From assembly GCF_002994745.2 (NCBI RefSeq), contig NC_037093.1, positions 22,641,555 through 22,705,554 on the forward strand: DNA of 64,000 bases, in the 5' to 3' direction. Positions within the stretch are counted from its first letter, which is position 1. The number at the start of each line of letters is the position of its first letter. Positions 1-10,914 of this stretch are shown piece after piece. Source of the DNA: Rosa chinensis. Lineage: Eukaryota; Streptophyta; Magnoliopsida; Rosales; Rosaceae. The translations under genes were made by a program, and so were the position numbers. Below the pieces are notes generated by a model that was not told where the DNA came from, ran no database searches, and saw nothing but the letters and a program-made list of their open reading frames with translations.

Positions 1-443
1 GCCAGAAGGACAAACTCCCGCCAAAGGAGTGACCTACGGAAACACTGCCAGGCGGGCTACCGCCTGAGCCCCGGATCACCCCCAGATCACTATTGACGCG
101 CCGCGACAAGGTAGCATCAGAAGCTCAAGACGCTGGGAATCAATTCACATCAGTCCCACATCGAAAACAAGAAGAAGATCAGTCTTCTCCTTACCTATAA
201 AAGGTTCTCTCATCTCTCCTCATTTATTACGCATTTACTACTCACCTATTGTTATGCCGCCCGTATGCATTGACTAACTTAGGCATCAGAGAAGTGTAGA
301 CCGTCCAACGCGGTCTCCCTCTGACGCCCTGTTTCTCATGTAACAGCTAGTGAAGGCTATACATCAATCCTCAGAGTAGCGGTCTGCCCTCCAGACCCTC
401 TTTAAACAAAAGATCGGTTACTGCCAGACTTTTAGCATTAACA
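1..443 (+). repeat. 5' LTR of Tat-type element 1, left end outside window
   Basis: This stretch matches 13544-13986 base for base in length (443 bp) with about 23 differences by eye, mostly C/T and G/A. It ends ...ATTAACA just before a primer-binding site, so it is the U3(part)-R-U5 of a 5' LTR. By comparison with the complete 3' copy, which starts at 10864, about 59 bp of the LTR lie left of the window. The divergence points to an old insertion. Confidence 0.93.
196..204 (+). promoter_or_regulatory. LTR TATA box of element 1
   Basis: TATAAAAGG sits in a CT-rich stretch. The same motif is at 13740-13748 in the 3' LTR and, reversed, at 57156-57164 in element 2. Its position upstream of the R-like segment fits the RNA polymerase II promoter of the LTR. 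Confidence 0.75.
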
Positions 444-464
444 TTGGCGCCGTCTGTGGGAATC
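444..464 (+). other. Primer-binding site of element 1
   Basis: TTGGCGCCGTCTGTGGGAAT directly follows the LTR end. The first bases (TGGCGCCGT) complement the 3' end of a plant tRNA-Asp, but the following bases do not, so the primer tRNA is not settled. Element 2 has the same site with one change (56895-56915, minus strand). Confidence 0.8.
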
Positions 465-496
465 CTTGAACAAAAGGCCATCCCACCACAATCACC

Positions 497-2434
497 ATGA
501 CTAACGATAGTGGGGGAAACGCTGAAGAGCAGGCAAACCAATCAGCCATGCCCCAACCCACCAACCCGGCGGTAGGCATCAACCGCGCACTATTCAGCAC
601 CTCAGTAAACCCAGGCGGTGAGACAAACCCAGGTAGCAGCCGCCCACCAGGCCAAGACCTCACCTCTCTATATGAGCTGGCGCTGGCGGATCTTCACAAG
701 GCAAACAGAGAGCGCGAACAAGAGTGCAAAGAGAAGACCGAGGCCCAAAAGCAGGTAGCCAAGCTGGTGTCACGTTTTGAGGAGCTAAAAAAAACGCTGG
801 AGGCAACCGCCAACCCGGCACGGAGCGAACAATCACGAAGCACCAGGCACAGCCGGCCTAGTACGGTGCATTGGTACCAGCACCATTCGTGCATATGCAG
901 GTCCCACTGAACCCACCAAAGCTATTGGGAATGGGACCGTCCTCCGTGCCCCAGCTAATGTTGGAGCAGGAGGCAGAGTCATCGCTGCATACCCACCGCT
1001 CAAGGGCTAGGTCAAGAACCGAGGGAAACCCACTTGGCCCCAGGCGAGGATCAGTCCAGCGGAATGCCCGGCGAAGGCCCCGCTGGCAACGCATCCGCTC
1101 AAATACTAGAAAGGATGCAACAGTTGGAAGAAAGGTTAGTCCGGGCGAAATCAGGCGCCCCAACGCCAATTTCAAATCCGCTTTTCACTTCCAGGCCAGG
1201 ACCGTTCACCGCTGCAATTCTGCAGGCTGTCAGACGGGCATACGCAAACACTCCAAAAATGTCATATTACAGCGATAAGACTGATCCCTGCGTCCATATG
1301 GACACCTTCAAGAAGGTCACCAACATCAAGGGATTCGATGACGCCACCCTGTGCCACTTGTTCAGCAAAACGCTGGACAATGAAGCAATGAACTGGTTGT
1401 TCAAGTGCCCACCGGGATCCATTGACTCATTCAAGGCGTTATCACACGCTTTTCTTTCTCGGTTCATCGTACTGTTCGCCGGACACCACAATACAAGCCA
1501 ACTGTTCAACGTCAAGCAAGGTACGGAAGAAACACTAAAGGCATTCGTCACAAGGTGGCGGGCGGCAGCATCTCAATGCTGCGATCTTGATAAAACAATG
1601 GCTTCGGCGGCTTTCAGGCAGGGACTCCTCAAGGGGCCATTCCTCTATCACCTCAACTACAATCATCCAAATGCGGTGTACGACCACCTCATGAGTGAAG
1701 CGGTCATTCATGCCCAAGTAGAATTCATCACTTATGGAGAAACTCCACCGCCACCAGCAACACCAACAAAATCAACACAACCCTCCTCCAGTCATCAGGC
1801 GACCGCTAGCAAAACTCCCGCCGTACCGCCAACTGACAAGAAGAGGGAGTGGCAATAGGGCCATTACCAGAACAAGCGGCAGAAGGACCAACACTACTGG
1901 GGAACCCACCCATCCCATGGGGACAACCGCACCAAAAAAACTGAGCTCTCTCAGCGGTATGCAGTATTTACAGTCCTCACAGCCTTGTATGAGGAAATAT
2001 ACAATCAATGCAAGGATCAAATCCCACCACCGCCCCCAGGAAAGTACCCAAAAGCGGGCAAACCAAGAAACACCGGCAGGTGGTGCAAATACCACAAGGA
2101 CAGCGGTCACAATACCAACAGCTGCAACGCTCTCAAAACGGCCATTGAGACCTTGTACCGTGATGGCAAGTTGGAGCAGTTCAAGGTGCGCCAACCGCCA
2201 CCTGTGATCGCTGACATTGAGCCCTTGGGCCGCATCAACACCATCAACGGCGGCGCTCCAATCACCAACATGTCTCACAGGGCAAGAAAGCATTATGTAT
2301 GAGCTAATCACCCAAAGGAAGTCTGCAACATCCACTACGAAAGATCAGCCAAACTCCCAAAGTCTGGTTGGGAGCCCATTACCTTCTCAGAGGAGGAGGA
2401 ACGTGGAGTACATCTGCCCCATGACGACCCATTC
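497..2434 (+). pseudogene. gag: gag of Tat-type element 1 (broken)
   Basis: The start ATG at 497 follows the PBS by about 30 bp, and element 2 begins with the same MTN-SGGNAEEQA residues. The frame runs to about 860, slips to another frame until about 1030, then returns. The middle (about 1200-1700) holds the conserved retrotransposon gag domain, with features such as PCVHMDTFKK and KAFVTRWRAA. A zinc-knuckle variant C-x2-H-x4-H-x4-C lies at about 2072-2115, as is usual in Tat/Ogre-type gag. In-frame stops are a TAG at 1856 and a TGA at 2300, the latter where element 2 has an arginine codon. Gag would package the element RNA into virus-like particles. This copy cannot make a full protein. Confidence 0.88.
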
Positions 2435-2824
2435 TTGATCGACGTCATTCTCCGCAAATGGTCAGTGGGAAGAATCCTGGTTGATAGCGGGTCCGCTGTC
2501 AATGTCATATTCAGCGACTATTACAACGACCTTAAGTGGAATAAAAAACTACTTCAAGATCATGAGCCACTACTTAGCTTCTCCGGCGACGTCACACAAC
2601 CGCTTGGTTCTGACTATATGCGACTAGTTATCGGCACTAGTCCATGTATGGCAGAGATACATACAGAGTTCATAATTGTCGATTGTTTCAGCTCATATAA
2701 CGCCATCGTTGGTCGGCCAGCACTCAACAAGCTCAAGTGCATCATCGCCGGATACATGCTGTTCAAGAAGTTCCCCACACCCAACGGCACAGGCTGTGTC
2801 AAGGGAAGTCAGCAGCTGGCATGA
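2435..2824 (+). pseudogene. pro: Aspartic protease domain of element 1
   Basis: This lies in the same frame as gag, so gag and pol form one polyprotein. The retroviral-type aspartic protease motif LVDSGSAVNVIF is at about 2478-2513, followed by a conserved FIIVDCFSSYNAIVGRP segment. The domain itself is uninterrupted, but the frame ends in TGA at 2822-2824. Element 2 carries the same TGA at the same place (see findings). The protease would cut the polyprotein into mature gag and pol products. Confidence 0.88.
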
Positions 2825-4490
2825 GAGTGTTATTCAACTACTATAGCACGGTCAACCCGCCACCATGAGATCCTAGCGGTGGGCAGTCGGGCACCGCCAC
2901 CAAATATCTTTGAGGATCCCAGGGATGACGAGAAGAAGTATGTAAAGAAGGAGCCAGTTAATCCAGGAACGTCATTAAGGGTCGTCAGCATCTCAGACAA
3001 GCACCCTGAGCGGACAGTCCGCATAGGCGCTCAATTAGACCCAGAGGTGGCGGCGGAACTCACTCAGTTCCTACGTGGCAACGCTGCGGTCTTTGCCTGG
3101 TCATATGCAGACATGCCAGGTATCACCCCTAAAATTATCACACACAAGTTAAGCATCAAACCATCCTTCTATCCTATCAAACAGAAGCGGAGAGCCTTCG
3201 ACAAAGAGAAATACCATGCAATAGGAGAAGAAGTTGCCAAGCTCCAGGGCATTGGATTCATCCACCAAGTCATCTATCCCCAGTGGATTTCCAACCTGGT
3301 TATGGTAAAAAAGCCTAGCGGCAGGTGGCCGATGTGTGTCGACTTCAAAAATCTTAACAAGGCATGCCCAAAGGATAGTTTTCCACTACCCCGCATTGAT
3401 CAACTGGTTGATGCAACAGCTGGACATGAGCTGCTCAGCATGATGGACGCTTTCTCCGGCTATAATCAGATCAGGATGCATCCCGGCGACCGGGAGTGCA
3501 CCACCTTCACCACCGACAGAGGCCTATATTGCTACAATGTTATGCATTTCGGTCTGAAGAACGCAGGCGCATCCTATCAACGACTGATGAACCCCATGTT
3601 CGCGGAACATCTGGGCAAGATAATCGAGGTCTACGTTGACGACATGTTAGTCAAGAGCGTAAAAGCCAGCGGACATGTGGCAAACCTCAAAATCATAGTA
3701 ACCATCCTCTTGGCCTGTGGTATGCGCCTCAACCCAGAAAAATGTTTCTTTGGCGTCACCGCCAGCAAATTTCTGGGTTATATCGTCAGTGAACGAGGCA
3801 TCGAGGCTAACCCCGACAAGGTGCAGGCCATCCTCGACTTGAAGGACCCAGAATGGAAGGTGCACGTCCAAAGCCTCCAGGGCAAGCTAACCGCCCTGTC
3901 TTGATTCATCTCCAGACTCACTGACAGGTGCGCCCCATTTTTCAAAGTCCTTAAAACGACTCACAAGAAAGTCACCAACTGGAACCCAGAGTGCCAGGCG
4001 GAGTTCCAAGGCTTGAAAGAATACCTGACGGCAGTTCCACTCCTTTCCATTCCTGTGCAAGGAGAAATACTATACATATACCTAGTGGTATCACAATCAG
4101 CGGTGAGTTGTACAATCATCCGGTGGGAGAACCAAGATGAGCTCCCAGTGTTCTATGCCGGTAGAGGCATGAATGGAGCGGAAACAAGATATCCTGCCTT
4201 AGAGCAACTTGCTCTCGCACTCATCGTTGCCGCCAGACGCCTTCGCCAATACTTCCAAGCCCACACAATCCATGTGTTAACCAATCAACTGCTGAGGCAA
4301 GTAATGCAGAACCCTGAACATTCGAGGCACCTCAGCAAGTGGGCCATTGAGCTCAGCGAGTTTGACATAGATTACAAACCAAGAACTGCCATGAAGGGCC
4401 AGGCGGTGGCAGATTTCATCGCTGAACTCACCGAACGTCAGCTCGAATCCAATATCGAGGCAGAACCAGGAACGGAGATGGTAATATCTG
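2825..4490 (+). pseudogene. pol: Reverse transcriptase and first RNase H of element 1
   Basis: The frame continues from the protease. RT motifs in order are KPSGRWPMCVDFKNLNKACPKD, a SMMDAFSGYNQI block, and the catalytic YVDDML at about 3632-3649. These are typical of Ty3/gypsy. An in-frame TGA at 3902-3904 falls where element 2 has CAG. After it come FISRLTDR and a first RNase H region with the PRTAMKGQAVADFIAEL tail (about 3930-4440). All catalytic aspartates seen are present, so the block is broken only by stop codons. It would copy element RNA into DNA in the cytoplasmic particle. Confidence 0.88.
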
Positions 4491-4920
4491 AAGAGCCGTC
4501 TCCCCGGCAATCAGACTGGAACCTGCATGTAGACGGCTCCTCTTGCACCAAGGCCAGCGGCGCCGGAATCATCTTGACAGGACTTGGGGACTAAACGCAG
4601 AATACGTGTTGAAATTCAACTTCAAGGTTTCCAACAACATGGCGGAGTATGAAGCACTCATCGCCAGCCTACTCCTAGCCATCGACTCGGGGGCCGACAG
4701 TGTCAACATATTCAGCGACTCTCAACTGGTAGTCAACCAGGTCAACGACAGCTTCCAGGCCAAGGACCAACAGTTAGGGACATACTTGTGGTACGTCAAG
4801 ACACTGCTCAAAAAATTCAAATTTCACACCATTACACAAATCCACAGGGAAAAGAACACCAAGGCTGATTCCCTGGCAAGACTGGCAACGGCTCAGCCAC
4901 ATCAAAGTCCAGCGGACACA
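4491..4920 (+). pseudogene. Second RNase H domain of element 1
   Basis: After the first RNase H comes a second RNase H-like fold. It starts DWNLHVDGSS, then NMAEYEALIASLLLAID, NIFSDSQLVVNQV and a closing KADSLARLAT. Two successive RNase H domains are a known mark of the Tat/Ogre/Retand lineage of plant Ty3/gypsy elements. A one-base loss near 4588 (compare the corresponding GGA-rich stretch of element 2) shifts the frame from +2 to +1. The rest of pol is read in that new frame. Confidence 0.82.
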
Positions 4921-6216
4921 AGAGTAGAGTGTCTCGACAGACCAAGTATCACAAAAACCCTAGCAGAGATCTTCAACATTGGGATCAGTCCAACCTGGAT
5001 GGACGAGATTATTGAGTACAAGCGCGACGGGACATTGCCAGAGGACAAAGTCAAGGCACGACAGCTCAAGCGAAGAGCAACCCGCTACAACATCCAGAAC
5101 GGCAAACTTTACCGCCAGGGATTCACTCACCCCAACCTCCGCTATCTAACCCCAGAGAAGGGAAAGGTCGTGCTGGTAGCGATACATGGCGGAGAATGTG
5201 GAAACCACTCGAGCGCCAGATCCTTGGCCAATCGCACAATGCGACAAGGCTACTTTTGGCCTACACTCGGTGATGACGCCCGGCGGGTATCAAGATCTTG
5301 TCACAAATGCCAACAGTATGCTGATCTCCCACATGCACCGGCGGAACCATTGTCGATCATCATCGGTCCATGGATTCACTCAACGTGGGTCCTGGACCTG
5401 ATGGGTCAATTCCAAACTGCCAAAGGCCAGTTCAAATACATAATTGTTGCTATCGACTACAACAACAAGTGGGTAGAGGTGGAGCCCCTGACTGCAATAA
5501 CTATCGCCAAGGTAATTCACTTCCTCTGAAAGAACATCTACTGCCGCTACGCTGTCCCGCATACAATCATCACAGACAACGGCACACAGTTCAATAATGA
5601 GGAACTCATCTCTTTCACCGCCAACCAGGGTACCAAGATGTGCTTTGCATCTGCTGCTCACCCCCAAACCAATGGCCAGGTCGAAGCAACAAACAAGATA
5701 CTCAAGAAGCTGCTAAAAAAGAAACTCGACAAGGCCAAGGGTTTGTGGGCGGAGAAACTCCCAGAAGTTCTATGGGCCATTAGAACGACCCCAAGTTCCG
5801 CCACTGGTGGAACTCCCTTTTGTATGATGTTCAGAACTAAGGCCGTCCTGCCTATCGAGGTAACTCAACCAACCGCTAGGGTCGAAGGCTACTGCCCGGA
5901 GACCAACAGCAACGACATCAACCTTGACAAGGACCTCCTAGAGGAAAAACGACACAAGGCCCATCTGCACAACCTGCAAAACAAGCAGCTGGTATCGCGT
6001 TTCTACAACGCCAAGGTCAAAGCCCGCAACCTCCAACTGGGGGACTGGGTAATGAAGGAAGTCATTCCACCGCCAACAAAACTCCGCCCAACTTAGGAAG
6101 GTCCATAAACAATTGTAGAAGTCGTTAGCCTAGGCACCTTCTACTTAATGGACAAGGACGGCGTCACAACGACCCACCCTTGGAATACCGAACACCTTCG
6201 GTATTACTACAAATAG
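4921..6216 (+). pseudogene. int: Integrase of element 1
   Basis: An H-H-C-C zinc-binding region (HGGECGNHSS ... CHKCQQ) lies at about 5185-5320. The core follows with VLDLMGQF at about 5393, ITDNGTQF at about 5569 and NGQVEATNKI at about 5671, which carry the DDE residues. TGA at 5527-5529 and TAG at 6094-6096 each replace a tryptophan codon (TGG) seen in element 2. The frame then runs to LRYYYK and a TAG at about 6214-6216, the true end of pol. No chromodomain is visible, which fits Tat rather than a chromovirus. The integrase would insert the DNA copy into the nuclear genome. Confidence 0.88.
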
Positions 6217-6606
6217 TCATGCCGCTACCCAAGAGCATCTTGACTTAGCTAAATTTTTGTTCAATATTTAACTAAGGGAAGCTACCCAACGGGTACTACC
6301 CCGCTTTTGTAAACGCTGATCAGTCAGCTATCAATGAAACGAGGAATTATTCAAACCATTATTACCAAGTCTAGCACTAGGGACAACTGGTCCGCTGCAT
6401 TGTGCACTTGGACCAATCTTAATTCCTTTACTGTTTCATTCATTGGCAAAAGCAAAACTGTCAAAACTCTAGCAGTACAGACATTATGACAAACACCAAA
6501 TTCTGAAATTTCATATATATAGGGCTGGGACTCCCCACCCAAAAGAGTTCATTACATCAACTAATTACGCCTCAGTGGCTACAAAAAATATGGAAAACTT
6601 CATCTT
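6217..6606. other. Non-coding gap between convergent pol and antisense gene
   Basis: No coding signal is seen. It separates the 3' end of pol on the + strand from the 3' end of the antisense gene on the minus strand, so it must hold the 3' end of the antisense transcript. The equivalent gap in element 2 is 44906-45391, of similar length. Confidence 0.6.
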
Positions 6607-9297
6607 TCAGGGGTTGGCTAGGTTGGCTCGGCTGCCATCGGCATCTCCACCTTCGGCAGGCGGCGGCAGATGTAGGTGGCTTGTTTGGTCAGACCTGCGG
6701 GCAGTGGGACTTGGGGTCTCTATTGTACCATCCGCCAGGGTATGGGCCGCCAAGAACCCAGCACGGGACACCTCCGACTGGGTAGGAGTCCGCTGGGAGT
6801 CATCCGCCAGGTGTGCGCCTCTTTCCCTACTACTCGAGCAGGCACCATCAACCTGGGCGGGGGTCGTACCCTTTGCAGGCGGAGCATCCTTAGCTGGCGG
6901 CACGACCGGCATGGACGCCTTCGCCCAGTTAATGGCGCCTTTCTGCTTCAGCATCTCCACATTGGCAAGGGTACCGGCCTTCGCCACCTCAGTCAGCGCC
7001 TTCTTATATTCCGCCGACTGCTTGAATGACTCCACAGCTGCGGCCGCGGCACAACTTCCCTCAGCCCCCAGGCGAGCGACTTCACCCCCCAACCGTTTAA
7101 CCTCGGCCTGTCTGGCTGCAGACTCCCGCTGAAGGATCTCAACCTTCTTATCCTTGGCGGCCACCCGATCTTGTAGCAAGGACATATCTTGCTCCAACTT
7201 GGAGACTTGATTGTTCCGCTCCAGGTCCCTCTCAATGGCGACGGCCAACTTGCCACGGGCATCCACTGCATCACAGTCGGCCTTTGTCAGGCGCCGCTCC
7301 ACGTCCGCCAACCTATCCTGGGCTTCCCCCAGCTTCCTCTGAAGACCCGTCACCTCCTCCCTGAGCTCCCGCTCGACCCGAGGCTGTTTCGACGCCGCCA
7401 GAAACATCTTGTGCAGTCCAACAGAGAGATGCCCAAATGTCGTGCTGAAGGGCAATTGGTCAACAGCGGTTGAGCGTACAATCCCCTCCAGGCCGCCGAA
7501 CCCTAGCTGCTCGCAAAGGTGATAAAGAAACTCCCGCTCACCATCATTTAAGAACTCAGCGTACGCGGCAAAGGAGTCTAGGTTGCTCGCGGGCACCTCT
7601 CTCGCCTCGCCCGCAGGAGCCTTGGGCGGCGCCTGTCGTGCCTTCTTCTGCAGGCGGGCCCCAGTGATCGCTACGTCATCCTCTTCTTCCCCGCCAGAGT
7701 CATTTTGACGACATTTTCGCTGAAGCACCTGTGTGCTTCCAGCGGGAGCAATCCTCAATCCCCTCGGCGGCGGCTCCAACCCCGCAATGGTGACGGTCTC
7801 CACCGGCCGCACTATCTTATCCTTGTGTACCCCTCTCTTTCAGCGGCACCGCCTCACTAACTGGACCAGTCCCCGCCTGAACGACAGGCAGGCCGTCACC
7901 ACCAAGATGGGAGTGGTGCGGCATGGGTAGCACCACGGGAACCTCGGACGGGCTTAGCGCCAGAGTTTCCGGGTTCACAACCGTCTGCTGAGCGACAGCC
8001 CGGAAGCATACATGGTCTCCAAAAAGTTGTCTATCTCAGGGCGATCCATGGCTTTAGCAAAGGCGTCGCGGCTCGTTTTGTTACCGGGCGGAATTTCTAC
8101 AAAAAAAAAAAAACAAAAACAGCAAAGTAGTCAGCCTGGCACAATCTGATCAAAGGTACGGTGTGGCGGAGATTTCTTAGCAATGGCACGAGTTAGTTGT
8201 TGATCGACCAACAACTCCCAGCCAGTAAGGAGACGAAAATCCAACAAGTTGCGATTCGGCCAGCAACCTCTGATGCGTGCCACGCGACACTCTTCTTCGC
8301 GAGTCAGGTTATAGCACAACCCCGCTGCAACAAAAAGTAATTGTCAATATAGAGTACAAGGCTATATAAAAAAAAAAAACCGCCAGTCATGTTCAGCGGA
8401 GACCGACAAACAACCTCGGATAGGCTGAAACTCCGACTTAATCCTAAACGTCGGCTCCCCCTCGTTGGACCCCGCTTGGTATTCCCACCCCGTCGTGGCA
8501 ACACAGAAGGTACCCCGCCAGTAAGACATGGAATCTCTCAGGTTCTCGATCAGCTTGGGCGCTCCCTAGCGGCGACTCAAGTTTACCTGCCCTCTGCAAC
8601 CTTGGCGCTTCACATACACCAGTTTGTAGAAGTGCAGCACCTCCGCCACAGTTGGTCCTTCGCAACCGGACAACCGCCATAGCGAGTTCAGTGCCAGCAT
8701 CAACCGCCACATGTTGGGGCAGTTCTGCCCAAAGGCAAGGCCAAACTCGCACACCAAGAGTTGAAGGTTTAGCACCAGCGGGAATGTCACTCCCTGGCGG
8801 AATATCGCCTCATGCACGGCGGCAAACCCCCCTGGAAGAATCGAGGACTTCTCGTCCACCGTCGGCGGACGCAGCTTCACCACGCCTGGCAACTGGAACA
8901 TCCGCTTCAGCCGGTTGACTGCGACAATAGTCATCCTCCCTCCCGCCTCATCAACAAGGGTGCCATCCTAGAGGACCCACGCTGACTCAGCATCCTCCCC
9001 CTCCACCTCTCCCCTGTCAGCAGAACCACTGGCAGCACTATTGCTTGCCAACCACTCATCACGCATATTTTGGGTAGCGGCAGCCTCCCCTGCCCTAGAA
9101 CTCTCTGGATGCGAGGCACGACCCATAGCTACGTCCCAGGGTATGGTTTGTAGCGGCTCAACCTCTAGCGGTTCTGGCAGTGAGGTTCCTGCACGGGCAG
9201 ACGGACGCAACGAGTCAATAAAAATTCTATCCGCCTCGCTGAACGACACTTCAGACCCAGAGTCCTCACTGCTTGAAATCTCTATGACGTTGGCCAT
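6607..9297 (-). pseudogene. Antisense spliced gene of Tat element 1 (Transposase_28-like, coiled coil)
   Basis: Read on the minus strand, this gene starts with ATG at 9297 (MANVIEISSSEDSGSE). It runs in one frame to about 8390, broken only by TAG at 8968-8970 and 8566-8568. This first part holds a FRQGVTFPLVLNLQLL ... NMWRLMLALNSLWRL region that resembles the PF04195 family (putative gypsy type transposon). An intron with a T-rich acceptor ends near 8325. A second exon runs from about 8324 to 8135. Another intron ends in a long T tract plus TAG at about 8097. The last exon runs to 6607 with two one-base shifts before 7812. That last exon has DLDSFAAYAEFLNDGEREF, a long heptad-like coiled coil (about residues 125-250 of the 7812-6607 ORF) and a proline-rich tail. 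Element 2 keeps the last exon at 43754-44905. Its role is unknown. The phase of the first intron does not close exactly as I read it. Confidence 0.75.
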
Positions 9298-9364
9298 CCC
9301 AAACCCTAAAACCAAAATCAGTCAGCTCACACAAGATCTAATCTATCCCTATATCAGTTAATAC

Positions 9365-9611
9365 CTGAGAACGCCAAGAACAGTCACCCAGAAAATGCCA
9401 AAACAAGAACAAACACATTCAACCCAGATTCGACCATCTAGCAAATCCCTAAGCCCTAACTCTGTCAAACACCATAACCCAGCCCCAAGACTCACTTTAC
9501 ACCCTCAGAACATATCGGGGAAGAACAGATCACACAAAAAAAAGACCCAAAACCCAGAAACTGGCCATAGCAAAGATCCAATGAAACAGGGATGAGGTTC
9601 AGAATACCAAC
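9365..9611 (-). other. Probable 5' UTR intron of the antisense gene
   Basis: On the minus strand, GAG/GTTGGT at 9611 reads as a donor and GTTCTCAG/GT at 9365 as an acceptor. Removing this piece places the antisense start codon (9297) about 70 bp after the junction. This is inferred from splice-like signals only. Confidence 0.35.
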
Positions 9612-9800
9612 CTCAAAGATGAAGCCTCGGGTGAGATCGTGAGCACCCGTCTTCAATGTAGGAAATCGTCGTCCTTCCACGTGCGATAACTCCACTAAAT
9701 CACCGCAGTTTTCTTCTCGAATCTTAGATCAGCAGAGCTTGAAGACGAAGAGTGAAGTTTGAAGCTTTAGCAAAGTGTCAAATCTCGCTAACTTCCCCCC

Positions 9801-9809
9801 CTTTTTTAT
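9801..9809 (-). promoter_or_regulatory. TATA-like box of the antisense gene
   Basis: The minus strand reads ATAAAAAAG here, about 190 bp upstream of the proposed 5' UTR donor, and a C-rich run follows downstream. It is the best core-promoter candidate between the antisense ATG and the 3' LTR. It is internal to the element and independent of the LTR promoter. Confidence 0.35.
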
Positions 9810-10070
9810 GTCAACGTCAAACAATTCTAGGCGGTCCACTAAAAAACGACATCACATACCAGCCGTACACGTGTCCCACGACTCCACTTACTATCCAGAT
9901 TAACCGAGGAGACAAAGTCCATCATTACTTACATTAATGGCAAGGAGACGGCTAGGCTGAGGAGACACGCCTCCGCATGCTAACCCCCTATAGGTTACCC
10001 ACGTGTCGACCGCCATCAGACGAAGCGTCTAATGGAAGTAACCGCTGGGGAAGAAATCGCCAATCGTCGG

Positions 10071-10262
10071 AAGTCCCCGCTAGCGGAACTTCTCCTTTGT
10101 CACCTTCCAAGTGACGAAGTCCCCGCTGAGTGAAACCCCGCTAGCGGAACTTCCCACTTGTCACCTTCCAAGTGACGAAGTCCCCGCTGAGTGAAACCCC
10201 GCTGGCGGAACTTCTCACTTGTCGCCTTCCAAGTAGCGAAGTCTCCGTTAGCGGAACTTCCA
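10071..10262. repeat. About three tandem copies of a 61-bp unit
   Basis: The unit AAGTCCCCGCTGAGTGAAAC...GCTAGCGGAACTT...TGTCACCTTCC recurs with starts near 10081, 10142 and 10203 (period 61). Each unit carries the palindrome CCGCTAGCGG or a close variant. The array lies about 260-450 bp upstream of the TATA-like box of the antisense gene, where an enhancer-type repeat could act. Confidence 0.8.
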
Positions 10263-10863
10263 CTCGTCAACTTGCAAGAAAGGCAGCCTCTGCTACACGC
10301 AACACTGCAGGTAGAGCTCCCTTTCCGTCTTGCAAACCGCTTACTTTGCTGAGCGCAACACCGCTCAATAAAATACCGCCGGGCACGTCTACGCGACACT
10401 GTTTCCTGCTACAACTAACGGGGGGATATCCGCCAGTGGCGAATCCCGAGGCTACGCTTCACTCTGACAGCGACCGCCACGCGGCGTTACGGTCAGATCA
10501 TCCCTACGGGACACGGGGACTTGTCAACAGTCTACGACGGCCCTGATCAGGTTCGTTGACCCCCGTCACTTGGGTACTAAAGATTGGGCTCGCTACCCAA
10601 CACCCTCTGCTCCGTGCAGCTCCCCCTCAACAAACAATTTGCCGACCATCCGGAGATCCGTCTTGCCTAGGGAGTGGGGGACTCCCTGGCGGGCCTAGCA
10701 GGGGCCCACCCCGAAAGGGTATAAAGCGTTCACTAAGTAAACCCATGGTCGACAACGCACTGACGCTAATTATGCTTTTTGCAAGTCTAGCGGAGGTAAC
10801 GCTTCACACCGCCGATCATCTCCCCAACCAAGATTGCCCTCCTTGACTGGGGACTTGGGGACT
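10263..10863. other. Non-coding region ending in the polypurine tract of element 1
   Basis: No coding signal is seen. The last bases, GGGGACTTGGGGACT at about 10849-10863, directly precede the 3' LTR and serve as the polypurine tract that primes plus-strand DNA synthesis. Confidence 0.6.
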
Positions 10864-10914
10864 TGTACCTACACGTGCATTTGTAAGCATAATTAGCTAG
10901 AATGAGCCACGCTC

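Noticed and set aside
7189..7473. Plus-strand ORFs opposite the antisense gene
   Set aside because: They are mirror frames of the GC-rich coiled-coil exon and are not conserved in element 2.
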